From Allosphingosinicella indica (lineage in GTDB: Bacteria; Pseudomonadota; Alphaproteobacteria; Sphingomonadales; Sphingomonadaceae): a DNA stretch of 64,000 nt. The position numbers were made by a program, and so were the translations under genes. Below are positions 19,341-27,934 of this stretch, in pieces (position 1 is the stretch's first letter; each line of letters opens with the position of its first letter). Under the pieces are notes generated by a model that was not told the DNA's origin, did no database searches, and worked only from the letters and a program-made list of their open reading frames with translations. Where the stretch lies: NCBI RefSeq assembly GCF_900177405.1, contig NZ_LT840185.1:2533501-2597500 (forward strand), in the 5' to 3' direction.

Positions 19341-20936
19341 ATGGGACCAGCGTTTCAGCGATATTGGTGGCGCGACGGCGATAGCCTGCTGCGCGTCTAC
19401 GCATGGGCGGCGATGCTGCTCGCGTCGCTGCTCAACTTCCTCAACCACAATCAATATCCCGCGTGGCGCGCCGAAGTGACGCTCGCCGCGCTGGCGATGG
19501 TCGCGCTCGGCCTGGCGCTCGGCGTCGTCCACAGGCTGGCGATGCCGCGCCTATCCTTCCTTTTTACCGCGTTGCTCGCCGCGCTGGCCGTCGATCTCAA
19601 TGGCGATCGGCTCTGGCTAGTCCCGGCGGCTTTCGGCGCGACGCTGGTGGTCGCCTTCTTCGCCGATCGCGCCGCGGTCAAACTCATCGCTGCGGCCTTC
19701 ACGGGCGTCCTCGTCTTCCAGCTTGCCGGCCTGCATGGCGACCGGCCCGATCGTCCCGCCTTCGCGCGCAAGGCCGCGCCCGATCCGGCGGCAGGACCGC
19801 CCATCGTCCACCTCATTCTCGATGGCTATATGGGGCTCGGCGGCATGGCCGCCGATCCAGCGGCGTTCGGCGCCTTGCGCGATGCCAACACCGCTTTCTT
19901 CCGCCGCCACGGCTTCCGCCTCTACGGCAACGCTTATAGCGAGCATCGCAACACCACCAACAGCCTGCCGCACATCCTGTCTTTCGGTCAGGCGGCCCCA
20001 GCGACGACGCCGCAGCGGCTCCAGCACAGCGTCCCCGGCCCGCTCGCCTATTTCGGGCTGCTCCGCCGCGCCAGCTACAAGACCTATGTCCTTCAGACCG
20101 ACTATATCGATCTGTGCGCAAGGCAGGGCGTCGCGGGCTGTTCGACCTACCCCCGCTCCGATCTCGCGACGATGGATGCGGTCGCGATGCCGACTTCGGC
20201 CAAGGCGGAAACGATCCTGAGCTCGCTGGCCTCTCTTGCCGTCCTTCCCACCCTCCTCGATTCCGCGACGCTCGACGTTCGCAGCAGTCTGGCGGGCGAA
20301 GCGGTGCCACCGCTCGAACAGCGCGCCAAGCTATTCCCCATCGCATCGATGGCCGCGATGGACCGGCTCACCGCATCGCTCGCCGGCGCGCGGCGTGGCG
20401 AAGCCTATGTCGCGCACCTCCTGCTCCCCCACGACCCCTACCTCTACGACGCCGCCTGCAAGGTGAAGCCGCGCAGTGCGTGGACCTTCGAGGAGGCGGA
20501 GGGCGATCGCGTCCGGCGCGATGCGGATTATGCCGCGCAATCGCGCTGCCTCCTGACCCGGCTCGACGCGATGCTCGCCGTGCTCGCCAAGTCGCCTGAC
20601 GGCCGCGACGCCATCGTCATCCTTCATGGCGATCACGGCTCGCGCATCGTCGATATTGTGCCGGAGCTGGGCCAGCCTGGCGAGCCGTCGCCGCGCGATT
20701 ATGCGATGACCTATTCCACCCTCTTTGCAGTCCGCGGACCCGGCGTCGCGCCCGGAGAAGACGGCAGTGCCGCGCCGGTCGCATCGCTGCTCGGCGCCTT
20801 CGCAGCATTCGGCTTCGCCGCCACGCCCGACCCCGCCGGGGCCGCCGACGCCGAGCGTCACGTCCTGCTGACCGACGATCGCTGGACCCCGCGCCGCAAG
20901 GTGCCCCTCCCCGCCTTCGAACGCCCCGCGCTTTAA
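19341..20936 (+). CDS. membrane-bound sulfatase/phosphatase-superfamily protein
   Basis: This 531-residue protein has about four to five N-terminal membrane helices (residues 14-130) and a large periplasmic domain of the alkaline phosphatase/sulfatase superfamily. Metal-site motifs are visible: the first aspartate in LILDGYMG, a Thr/Ser-containing NTTNSLPHILSF segment at the nucleophile position, and HGDHG at 429-433. Architecture recalls lipoteichoic acid synthase-like phosphoglycerol transferases. It is followed 63 nt later by a tiny membrane protein and a methyltransferase on the same strand. Likely modifies a surface glycan or lipid; substrate unknown. Confidence 0.8.
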   Translation: MGPAFQRYWWRDGDSLLRVYAWAAMLLASLLNFLNHNQYPAWRAEVTLAALAMVALGLALGVVHRLAMPRLSFLFTALLAALAVDLNGDRLWLVPAAFGATLVVAFFADRAAVKLIAAAFTGVLVFQLAGLHGDRPDRPAFARKAAPDPAAGPPIVHLILDGYMGLGGMAADPAAFGALRDANTAFFRRHGFRLYGNAYSEHRNTTNSLPHILSFGQAAPATTPQRLQHSVPGPLAYFGLLRRASYKTYVLQTDYIDLCARQGVAGCSTYPRSDLATMDAVAMPTSAKAETILSSLASLAVLPTLLDSATLDVRSSLAGEAVPPLEQRAKLFPIASMAAMDRLTASLAGARRGEAYVAHLLLPHDPYLYDAACKVKPRSAWTFEEAEGDRVRRDADYAAQSRCLLTRLDAMLAVLAKSPDGRDAIVILHGDHGSRIVDIVPELGQPGEPSPRDYAMTYSTLFAVRGPGVAPGEDGSAAPVASLLGAFAAFGFAATPDPAGAADAERHVLLTDDRWTPRRKVPLPAFERPAL

Positions 20937-20999
20937 CGATTAATTATACATGATCCGCCTAGCTCCTGCGCCAAGAGACATGGGGTTCAGGAGGGTAGG

Positions 21000-21221
21000 A
21001 TGGGCATTTCCAAGGCAGCGATCTCCGCGGTCGGTTTCACCGCAATGCTGGGGCTCGCCGCGCCCGCACATGCCTATCTCGATCCCGCCACCGGCAGCAT
21101 CATCCTCCAGGCGCTGTTCGGCGCGATCGCGGGCGCGACCCTGTTCTTCCGCACCTCGCTCTACCGGCTGAAGGCGATCTTCCAGCCACGCCGCAAGGCG
21201 GACACCGAGCAGGACGTCTGA
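21000..21221 (+). CDS. small membrane protein with YLDPATGS motif
   Basis: A 73-residue protein with a signal peptide-like start (about 1-23, ends AHA). The motif YLDPATGSIILQ follows, then a membrane helix (about 34-50) and a basic cytoplasmic tail. A GGAGGGTAGG ribosome site precedes the ATG. Small proteins of this YLDPxTGS type accompany sulfatase-like and methyltransferase genes in other polysaccharide loci, as far as I recall. Its stop shares one base with the methyltransferase ATG, so the pair is translationally coupled. Function unknown. Confidence 0.8.
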   Translation: MGISKAAISAVGFTAMLGLAAPAHAYLDPATGSIILQALFGAIAGATLFFRTSLYRLKAIFQPRRKADTEQDV

Positions 21222-22618
21222 TGACGGCGATGATCGTCGAGCCGGGGTCGTTCCGCGATCCTGGCGGGCGCGTGTTCGACACGCCGGGCGCGATCCTCCG
21301 TTCGATCATGCCGTCCGCCGCGGACGGTTTCCGGCAGACGCGCGACAGCGGCTTTCTGGACCGCCTGGTCGGCGAGGGCCGCCTCGTTCCCTATCAGGAC
21401 GTCAGCGCCGCCGACCGGCCTGACGGCCTCGACGGCGCCGCGCATGTGCTCGAACATCCGCGCCTGCCGTTCATCAGCTATCCCTATGAATGGAGCTTCT
21501 CGCTCCACCGCGCGGCCGCGCTCTTCCATCTCGATCTGCATCTCGATGCGCTGGAGCGCGGCTTCACGCTCGCCGATGCCACCGCCTACAATGTGCAGTT
21601 CGACGGCGTCCGCCCGATCTTCATCGATCACCTCTCGCTCCGCCCCTATGTCGAGGGCGAGATCTGGGCCGGCCACCGCCAGTTCTGCATGCAGTTCCTC
21701 AACCCGCTGCTGCTCTGGTCGGCGCTCGAAGTGCAGCCCAACCACTGGTTCCGCGGCAATCTGGAGGGCATCTCGCCCGAGGACACCGCCAAGCTCCTCC
21801 CCTTCCGCAAGAAGCTGTCGTGGACGGTGGCGGTGCATGTCGCCGCGCAGGCCGCGATGCAGCGCCGCTCGGTGCGCACCAGCACCGGATCGGCAAGCTA
21901 CCGCCAGACCAAATTTCCGCTGGAGGGCGCCAAAGCGATGCTGCGCGGCCTGCGCCGCAAGATCGCCGGCCTCAAGCCGCCGTCGCACGCCACCGTCTGG
22001 GGCGATTATGCCGGCCGCAACAGCTATCAGACGCCGGACGCCGCCGCCAAGGCTGCCTTCGTCGCGGAGATGACCGCCGCGGTGCAGCCGCGCCTGCTCT
22101 ACGATCTCGGCTGCAACAGCGGCGACTATTCGGTGGTCGCGCTCGAATCCGGCGCCGGGAAGGTCGTCGGCTTCGATTTCGATCATGGCGCGCTGGAGCT
22201 CGCTTATTCGCGCGCGGCGCAGCAAAAGCTCGATTTCCTGCCGCTCTGGCTCGACGCCGCCAACCCGAGCCCGTCGCAGGGCTGGGGCCAGGCCGAGCGC
22301 AAGGGTCTCGCCGGCCGCGCCGCGCCCGACGCCGTCGTCGCGCTCGCCTTCATCCACCACATCACCATCGGCAGGAACGTGCCGCTCGACATGGCGGTGC
22401 GCTGGATCGTCGACATGGCGCCCGCCGGCATCATCGAATTCCCCGACAAGGCGGACCCAATGGTGCAGAGCCTGCTCGCGCAGCGCCCCGACATCTTCCC
22501 CGATTACAGCGACGCCAACTTCGCCAAGCTGCTCGGCGATCAGGCTCGGATCGTGAAGACCGCCCAGGTCAACGACGGCACCCGCACGCTCTACTGGTTC
22601 GATCGCTCGGGCGGCTGA
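21221..22618 (+). CDS. two-domain class I SAM-dependent methyltransferase (NoeA-like)
   Basis: This 465-residue cytoplasmic protein has an N-terminal region of about 250 residues with conserved LADATAYNVQFDG and FIDHLSLRPY segments, recalling a degenerate kinase-like fold. A Rossmann methyltransferase domain follows, with motif I DLGCNSGDY at about 295-303 and the acidic strand VVGFDFDHGALE. This arrangement resembles nodulation protein NoeA-like methyltransferases. It overlaps the upstream small membrane protein stop by one base. The 3' end overlaps the convergent DMT transporter gene by 28 bases. It probably methylates a glycan precursor; this is inferred. Confidence 0.82.
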   Translation: MTAMIVEPGSFRDPGGRVFDTPGAILRSIMPSAADGFRQTRDSGFLDRLVGEGRLVPYQDVSAADRPDGLDGAAHVLEHPRLPFISYPYEWSFSLHRAAALFHLDLHLDALERGFTLADATAYNVQFDGVRPIFIDHLSLRPYVEGEIWAGHRQFCMQFLNPLLLWSALEVQPNHWFRGNLEGISPEDTAKLLPFRKKLSWTVAVHVAAQAAMQRRSVRTSTGSASYRQTKFPLEGAKAMLRGLRRKIAGLKPPSHATVWGDYAGRNSYQTPDAAAKAAFVAEMTAAVQPRLLYDLGCNSGDYSVVALESGAGKVVGFDFDHGALELAYSRAAQQKLDFLPLWLDAANPSPSQGWGQAERKGLAGRAAPDAVVALAFIHHITIGRNVPLDMAVRWIVDMAPAGIIEFPDKADPMVQSLLAQRPDIFPDYSDANFAKLLGDQARIVKTAQVNDGTRTLYWFDRSGG

Positions 22619-23526
22619 GGCGCGCGCTGCGCCCGCCACAGCCATAGCCCGCCGGCAATGATCAGCGCCGCGCCGCCAATCAACGGCAGCGTCGGCGGGT
22701 TGCCGAAGACAGCCACGCCCGCCGCGCTCGCCACCAGCAATTGCACATAGGTCATCGGCGCCACCGTCGCGGCGGAGGCAAGCTCGGTCGCGCGGAAGAT
22801 GCACCAGTGGCCGAGCGTCGCGGTCAGCGCGACCGTCGCGCAGCGCAGCACCACGCTCGTCTCCGGCATCGTCACCCGCATCGCGTCGACGTCGCTCCAA
22901 TGGCCGATCGCCGCCGCGCCGACGAGCAGCGGCACCGCCATCACCGCGACCAGCAATTGCATCACGATCACCGGCGCCAGCCCCGCCGCGCGGCGGTTGA
23001 GCAGGAACAGCGCCGCCATCCCCATCGCGGCGATCAGCGGCAGGAACGCCTCGGCGCCGAACGCCAGCACGTTGGGCTCCAGGATCACCATCACGCCGAC
23101 AAAGGCGAGCAGGATAGAGACGAGCACCGCGCCCGACGGCCGCTCGCCGAGGAACAGCGCGGAGAGGATCACCGTCCAGACCGGCGCGGTGAAGACGATC
23201 GCGGTCGCGTCCGCCAGCGGCATCACCATCACGCCCATGAAGAAGCCCATCGTCGCGACCGCCACCGCCGCGCCGCGGCCGAGCTGCAGCCAGGGCCGCG
23301 GAAAGACGAAGCCCGCGCGCCCGAATTTCGCCGCCACCAGCGCGGCCAGCCCCACCGTCCCGAAGCAATAGCGCAGCGCCGCGATCGCGCTTCCCGGCCA
23401 CAGCCCCGCCATCGTCTTCACCACCGCATCGCCCACCGACAGCATCGTGAAGCCGGCAAGCGCGATGAGCAAGGCGGAGCGCGGTGCGTGGTGCATCGCG
23501 GCCGCCCATCGGGCCGGGTTAGGCAA
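22591..23526 (-). CDS. EamA/DMT family transporter
   Basis: A 311-residue protein with about ten hydrophobic helices in two five-helix repeats, the arrangement of the drug/metabolite transporter superfamily. The first repeat has the YCFGTVGLAAL segment, and the ATAIVFTAPVWTVILSALFLGE motif ends repeat one as in EamA domains; PMTYVQLLVASAAGVAVFG is the repeat-two equivalent. The start could also be the internal ATG at 23496 (MHHAPRS). It is monocistronic, overlaps tail-to-tail with the methyltransferase gene, and is divergent from cpaF. Substrate unknown. Confidence 0.87.
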   Translation of the reverse strand: MPNPARWAAAMHHAPRSALLIALAGFTMLSVGDAVVKTMAGLWPGSAIAALRYCFGTVGLAALVAAKFGRAGFVFPRPWLQLGRGAAVAVATMGFFMGVMVMPLADATAIVFTAPVWTVILSALFLGERPSGAVLVSILLAFVGVMVILEPNVLAFGAEAFLPLIAAMGMAALFLLNRRAAGLAPVIVMQLLVAVMAVPLLVGAAAIGHWSDVDAMRVTMPETSVVLRCATVALTATLGHWCIFRATELASAATVAPMTYVQLLVASAAGVAVFGNPPTLPLIGGAALIIAGGLWLWRAQRAPQPPERSNQ

Positions 23527-23598
23527 TTGTCAAAGTTTCCGGCCTATTCACCCAGTTCCGCACGTATCTGCGGGAAGGCAGTGAAGGAAGCGTAGGGC

Positions 23599-25119
23599 AT
23601 GAGCGCATTCGGACGGCGCAGCGGCGCAGGCATGGCCGGGCAGCGGCCGTCGTTCGGCGTCGCACGGCCGATGAAGGGCGGCGGCACCACCCCGCCGGGC
23701 CCGATGCCGGTCGAGGGCGGCGAGCAATTCCCGCCGCTCGAAGCGCTGCCGATGGACGAGGAGATGAGCTTCGAGCCGGCCGCCGGCGACGCGATGTCGC
23801 GGCTGCACGAGCGGATGAGCTCGGCGACCGAGAATGCCTCCTCGCGCAACGAAGGTTTCGAAGCCTCGATCCACCGCATCAAGGAGCAGGTGCTGCCGCG
23901 CCTCCTCGAGCGCGTCGATCCCGAGGCCGCCGCGACGCTCAGCAAGGACGAGCTCGCCGAGGAGTTCCGCCCGATCATCGGCGAGGTGCTCGCTGAGCTC
24001 AAGATCAACCTCAACCGCCGCGAGCAGTTCGCGCTGGAGAAGGTGCTGGTCGACGAGCTGCTCGGCCTCGGGCCGTTGGAAGAATTGCTCAACGACGCGC
24101 TCGTCACCGACATCATGGTCAACGGGCCGGATCAGACCTTCATCGAAAAGAAGGGCAAGCTCCAGCTCGCGCAGATCCAGTTCCGCGACGAGGAGCATCT
24201 GTTCCAGATCGCCCAGCGCATCGTCAACAAGGTCGGCCGCCGCATCGACCAGACGACCCCGCTCGCCGACGCCCGCCTCTCGGACGGCAGCCGCGTCAAC
24301 GTCATCATCCCGCCCTTGAGCCTCAAGGGCACCGCCATCTCGATCCGTAAGTTCTCGGAAAAGCCGATCACGCTCGACATGATGAAGAACTTCGGTTCGA
24401 TGTCGGACAAGATGGCGACCGTGCTCAAGATCGCCGGCGCCAGCCGCATGAACATCGTCGTTTCGGGCGGCACCGGCTCGGGCAAGACGACGATGCTCAA
24501 CGCCATGTCGAAGCTGATCGATCCGGGCGAGCGCGTCATCACCATCGAGGACGCGGCCGAGCTCCGGCTCCAGCAGCCGCACTGGCTGCCGCTCGAAACC
24601 CGCCCGCCGAACCTCGAGGGTCAGGGCGCGATCACGATCCGCGATCTCGTCATCAACGCGCTGCGTATGCGGCCCGATCGCATCATCCTGGGCGAGATCC
24701 GCGGCGCGGAATGTTTCGATCTCCTCGCCGCGATGAACACCGGCCACGACGGCTCGATGGCGACGCTCCACTCCAACTCCCCGCGCGAATGCCTCGCGCG
24801 TATGGAGAATATGGTGATGATGAGCGACATCAAGGTGCCGAAGGAGGCGATCAGCCGCCAGATCGCGGACTCGGTCGATCTCATCGTCCAGGTCAAACGC
24901 CTCCGCGACGGCTCGCGCCGCACCACCAACATCACCGAAGTGATCGGCATGGAAGGCGACGTCATCGTCACCCAGGAGCTGTTCAAGTTCGAATATCTCG
25001 ACGAAACCGCCGACGGAAAGATCATCGGCGAATATCGCTGCATGGGGCTCCGGCCGTACACGCTGGAAAAGGCCAAGCAGTTCGGGTTCGATAAGCCCTA
25101 CCTCGAAGCCTGCCTCTAA
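23599..25119 (+). CDS. cpaF: CpaF-type secretion ATPase
   Basis: CpaF (TadA) powers Flp/Tad pilus assembly. The 506-residue protein has a Gly/Pro-rich N-terminal tail (about 1-75), a helical linker, then the type II/IV secretion ATPase domain. Walker A GGTGSGKT is at 290-297; ITIEDAAELRL is the Asp box, ILGEIRGAE the Walker B region, and GHDGSMATLHSNSPRECL the His box. The rest of the tad locus (cpaA-E, flp, tadB/C) is not in the window, so this gene appears isolated. A palindrome-rich gap follows. Confidence 0.92.
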   Translation: MSAFGRRSGAGMAGQRPSFGVARPMKGGGTTPPGPMPVEGGEQFPPLEALPMDEEMSFEPAAGDAMSRLHERMSSATENASSRNEGFEASIHRIKEQVLPRLLERVDPEAAATLSKDELAEEFRPIIGEVLAELKINLNRREQFALEKVLVDELLGLGPLEELLNDALVTDIMVNGPDQTFIEKKGKLQLAQIQFRDEEHLFQIAQRIVNKVGRRIDQTTPLADARLSDGSRVNVIIPPLSLKGTAISIRKFSEKPITLDMMKNFGSMSDKMATVLKIAGASRMNIVVSGGTGSGKTTMLNAMSKLIDPGERVITIEDAAELRLQQPHWLPLETRPPNLEGQGAITIRDLVINALRMRPDRIILGEIRGAECFDLLAAMNTGHDGSMATLHSNSPRECLARMENMVMMSDIKVPKEAISRQIADSVDLIVQVKRLRDGSRRTTNITEVIGMEGDVIVTQELFKFEYLDETADGKIIGEYRCMGLRPYTLEKAKQFGFDKPYLEACL

Positions 25120-25162
25120 CGCCGAGCGCGACAGGACCGACGTAAGCATGAGCGCCCGAGAG

Positions 25163-25195
25163 CAGGCGCGGAATTGCGCAGCGATTCCGCGCCTG
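25163..25195. terminator. strong hairpin after cpaF
   Basis: Perfect 12-base inverted arms (CAGGCGCGGAAT / ATTCCGCGCCTG) enclose a 9-base loop, 43 bases after the cpaF stop. There is no T-run, so termination or mRNA 3' protection is an inference. Confidence 0.45.
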
Positions 25196-25285
25196 GTCGA
25201 GAGAGCGCGAATGCCGGACGGCCTGCGCCGCAGGCGACAGGACCGACGTCACGGGATTAACTCCCGTGACGGCCCACCCCCATCA

Positions 25286-25371
25286 CCGTCACCCTGAACT
25301 CGTTTCAGGGTCCATCGCGGAGACCCCCGCAACCGTCCCCACCCTGGATGCTGAAACAAGTTCAGCATGAC
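25286..25371. repeat. composite palindromic repeat, copy 1
   Basis: An 86-base unit containing two stem-loops: ACCCTGAA/TTCAGGGT at the left and CTGAA/TTCAG extended by ATG/CAT at the right. The near-identical second copy lies 41 bases downstream in the same orientation. A unit of the same architecture but different stem sequence lies at 54301-54391. It resembles dispersed intergenic palindromes of sphingomonads. Confidence 0.8.
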
Positions 25372-25412
25372 AGCGTAGTAGCGCGCCATACCAAGCGCCC
25401 CCACCCCCCAAA

Positions 25413-25497
25413 CCGTCACCCTGAACTCGTTTCAGGGTCCATCTGCGAGACCCCGCAACCGTCCCCACCCTGGATGCTGAACCAAGTTCAGCATGAC
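25413..25497. repeat. composite palindromic repeat, copy 2
   Basis: This is the second copy of the unit at 25286-25371. The few differences are a missing base in the middle spacer and a C for A in the right-hand loop. The tandem arrangement suggests local duplication. Confidence 0.8.
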
Positions 25498-25508
25498 GAC
25501 GTCCGCCC

Positions 25509-25742
25509 CTACCCCCGCATAGCCAGCACCGCGCAGATCACCGCCGCGAACAGCGCCACCACCGACACCCCCGCCCACGGCACCCATCCCGGATTGTCCA
25601 CATTCCGCCGCGTCTGCCGCCGCCGCTCGGCCACCGTCGCGATCAGGCACAACGCCAGCGCCGCCGCGGCCGCGATCCACAGCGGCGGCGTGTCCGCCAG
25701 GCTCTCGGTGATGCCCACGCCCATCGCCACGCCCGCCTCCAT
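25509..25742 (-). CDS. small two-helix membrane protein, hypothetical
   Basis: A 77-residue frame with two hydrophobic segments (about 22-39 and 53-74) separated by an Arg-rich turn (ERRRQTRRN). Positive charges between the helices suggest both ends face the periplasm. It starts with ATG and is divergent from the HTH-like gene 37 bases away. No family is recognised. The clear hydrophobic pattern supports coding, but the small size keeps confidence moderate. Confidence 0.5.
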   Translation of the reverse strand: MEAGVAMGVGITESLADTPPLWIAAAAALALCLIATVAERRRQTRRNVDNPGWVPWAGVSVVALFAAVICAVLAMRG

Positions 25743-25779
25743 ATGTCCTACAGCGCGGCGGCTCCTGTATCCTCACCCC

Positions 25780-26487
25780 ATGAGCAAGGACAGCCCCCGC
25801 GATTGCGACCAGCACGATCACACGCCCGAGGGCGTCCCCATCCCCCGCTTCACGCCGTGGCGCGGGCGCAACCACGATCCGCGCGGCTGGACGGCGGAGC
25901 GGCAGCGCCTCTTCATCCGCGCGCTCGCCCGCTGCGGCAGCGCGCGCATGGCGGCGGCGATGGTCGGCAAGACGGTGCGCAGCGCCTATCTCCTGCGCAA
26001 CAAGCCCGGCGCGGCGAGCTTCGCCTGCGCGTGGGATCAGGCGGTGATGATGGGCTATGAGGACATCACCGGCAACGCCATCGAGCGCGCGATCAACGGA
26101 GAGGTGCGGCCCACCTTCCGCAACGGCCGCTTCAAGGGTGTGCGCAAGGTCTTCAACGATCGGCTGATGCTAGGCCTCACCCACGCGCGGCGGCACCGGT
26201 TCAGCGACGAGTTCCAGATGGAGGCGAGCGACATCTTCTGGCGACTCCACCGCTGGAGCGACGAGCTCAACCGCACCCAGCTCGATCGCGTCGACGACGT
26301 CGCCTACGTCGTCACTTCCGAAAACGCCGCCGAGATCGAACACGCCCACCGCATCCTCGAACGCGAGATCAAGCGCCGCAAGAAGCTGGAGGAAGCGAAA
26401 CGGATGCGCGCGCTGCTGAGGACCGGCGAGGAGAATGAGCGGCAGCGGAAGCGGGACAAGCGCGCGCCGTCGGTGCGGGGGCTGTAA
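25780..26487 (+). CDS. HTH-like (terminase small subunit-type) hypothetical protein
   Basis: A 235-residue basic protein. The ATG at 25780 (MSKDSPRDCDQHDH) is preferred over upstream starts that run through repeats. The segment WTAERQRLFIRALARCGSARMAAAMVGKTVRSAYLLR (given in parts: WTAERQRLF, GSARMAAAMVG, RSAYLLRNKPGA) looks like a helix-turn-helix related to small terminase or transposase-type DNA-binding domains common in sphingomonads. A C-terminal Lys/Arg/Glu-rich helix (about 185-225) may form a coiled coil. There is no other phage gene nearby. DNA binding is inferred. Confidence 0.65.
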   Translation: MSKDSPRDCDQHDHTPEGVPIPRFTPWRGRNHDPRGWTAERQRLFIRALARCGSARMAAAMVGKTVRSAYLLRNKPGAASFACAWDQAVMMGYEDITGNAIERAINGEVRPTFRNGRFKGVRKVFNDRLMLGLTHARRHRFSDEFQMEASDIFWRLHRWSDELNRTQLDRVDDVAYVVTSENAAEIEHAHRILEREIKRRKKLEEAKRMRALLRTGEENERQRKRDKRAPSVRGL

Positions 26488-26539
26488 GTCGAAAAGAGCA
26501 GCTCTGTCCTCGGTTGCTCAAGTGGTGCGAGCAGTTTTG

Positions 26540-27637
26540 ATGCGCGGTGGTGATCGCGAGCATGAAAATGCAACTACAAGCGTCGCGGAAATAAACAGAC
26601 TCCTCAAGAGAAGCGCAACGGCGCAGTACTGTCTGATGCTCGTCTGGCTTAGAAAGATTCTCACGTGGGTTTTGGTCAGTTGCATCGGCGCCATTGTTGT
26701 GGCCGTCGTTAGCGAGTTTTTCATTGAGGCCGCTCGTCAGAAAGGCTGGTATCTTGATGCCGGTCAGAAGTGGGACCGTGTGGCGGCGAGCACGGTAGCC
26801 ATCCTTACTTCCTCTTACGTGCTGTACCCACTGACAGCCTTGGGCGGCCTAGTCGCGGGAGCGTGGCTCGATACGTGGCTCGCTAAGGTCGATCGCTCTA
26901 ACTCGGATAGGGAAAAGACTGGCGCTGACGCACTAGAGCATCACTTGACGCAGACGTTCAGTGCGATTGGGCAGGCGTTGGGATCACACGACGCAATGAC
27001 GTACGAATTGGCGGTCTCTCAATCCGAAACGCTTCTTATGGGCCTGAACAAATGGAATGACTTTGCAATTCCAAATTTGAGGACCGATGGAGCTGAGGCA
27101 GGCACCCTCAGAGCCTTCTTATATCTAAATACGATACTTGCGCCGCTAAGATTGGGTGATGATAGCGAAGTTCGTGCGAGGGCTATTCGAGCTGTGCCGC
27201 TGCTCAACGCAAAATCAGCAACTGAGCTACGTCGAGAAATGGAGCTTTCTCCGCGCGACGAGGCAGAAGTTCCTTGGTGGCATGGCATCCAGTCGTTTTC
27301 GATCAAGCGGGCAGCCTGTCTTGTGGCGGGAATATCAGAAGACGCATTCCATGGATCGGTGCGCGCAAATGCCGTAGCTGACGAAATTGTCCACCTCGTC
27401 AATGAGGGCCATATGCCATTAGCCTTTGAGGAAAAGCCTCTAGCGCTGAATGTTAGGCTTCCCGGCGACCCGCCGACTTATCCGCGTAAGAACGTAGCTC
27501 TTAACGCCGCAATCAGTAAGCGCACGCTAGACAAGATTGCCCATGGACGCGGTTGGACGTTGCCGTGGTCGGTCGTTGAATCTGAAGAGGTGGCCACATC
27601 TCAATCGCAAGATCAGAGCGGGCTCTTAAATCGCTAA
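26540..27637 (+). CDS. orphan membrane protein, AT-richer than its surroundings
   Basis: From the ATG at 26540 this encodes 365 residues; an ATG at 26636 (MLVWLRKIL) would give 333. Two membrane helices are predicted near the N-terminus (VLVSCIGAIVVAVVSEFFI and YPLTALGGLVAGAWL) with the rest soluble and cytoplasmic-type, ending in a polar tail. GC content is visibly lower than in flanking genes and codon use is mixed, like the orphan at 3607. I recognise no family. It lies directly after the HTH-like gene in the same orientation. Likely horizontally acquired. Confidence 0.65.
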   Translation: MRGGDREHENATTSVAEINRLLKRSATAQYCLMLVWLRKILTWVLVSCIGAIVVAVVSEFFIEAARQKGWYLDAGQKWDRVAASTVAILTSSYVLYPLTALGGLVAGAWLDTWLAKVDRSNSDREKTGADALEHHLTQTFSAIGQALGSHDAMTYELAVSQSETLLMGLNKWNDFAIPNLRTDGAEAGTLRAFLYLNTILAPLRLGDDSEVRARAIRAVPLLNAKSATELRREMELSPRDEAEVPWWHGIQSFSIKRAACLVAGISEDAFHGSVRANAVADEIVHLVNEGHMPLAFEEKPLALNVRLPGDPPTYPRKNVALNAAISKRTLDKIAHGRGWTLPWSVVESEEVATSQSQDQSGLLNR

Positions 27638-27934
27638 GTGTATTTGACGCATCTGTCCTACACCCCCACCTCACTGCTACCTTCACCGCTCGCTCGCCAC
27701 GACCTCAGATCGGCGGGAGGGAGGGAAAGTGCACCACCCTGTGAAGCAAGCGAATCAAATGCGCGCAAAGCCGCGGAAATGCGTGGGTCAGGTGTCGCTG
27801 CGGAGGCCGGAATCCGCGCCCCAATGCCGTGGAAAGCGCGAATATACGCACGCCTTTCGCCAACGACTCGCGAACTTGCACGCGCGTTCGGCTTCGGCCA
27901 TCACCGGCCAAGACCCATCGAGGAGAGAAGCAGG
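27638..27934. other. gap without a supported gene
   Basis: These 297 bases lie between the AT-richer orphan and the exported methyltransferase. Open frames cross the region but none shows a ribosome site or recognisable protein. GC rises from left to right, marking the right-hand edge of the AT-richer segment. The promoter of the methyltransferase gene should lie here. Confidence 0.5.

Larger units (their letters stand above)
25120..25508. other. gene-free gap packed with hairpins and repeats
   Basis: No credible gene is visible in these 389 bases. The gap holds a 16-base direct repeat (25128-25143 and 25234-25249, GCGACAGGACCGACGT), a hairpin with 12-base arms at 25163-25195, a hairpin with 10-base arms at 25247-25271, and two near-identical composite palindromes listed separately. 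The first hairpins may serve as the cpaF transcript end, although they lack T-tracts. Confidence 0.8.

Noticed and set aside
25780-27637. HTH-like gene plus orphan membrane protein as a prophage
   Set aside because: No capsid, tail, portal, large terminase or integrase genes are present; only an acquired segment is supported.
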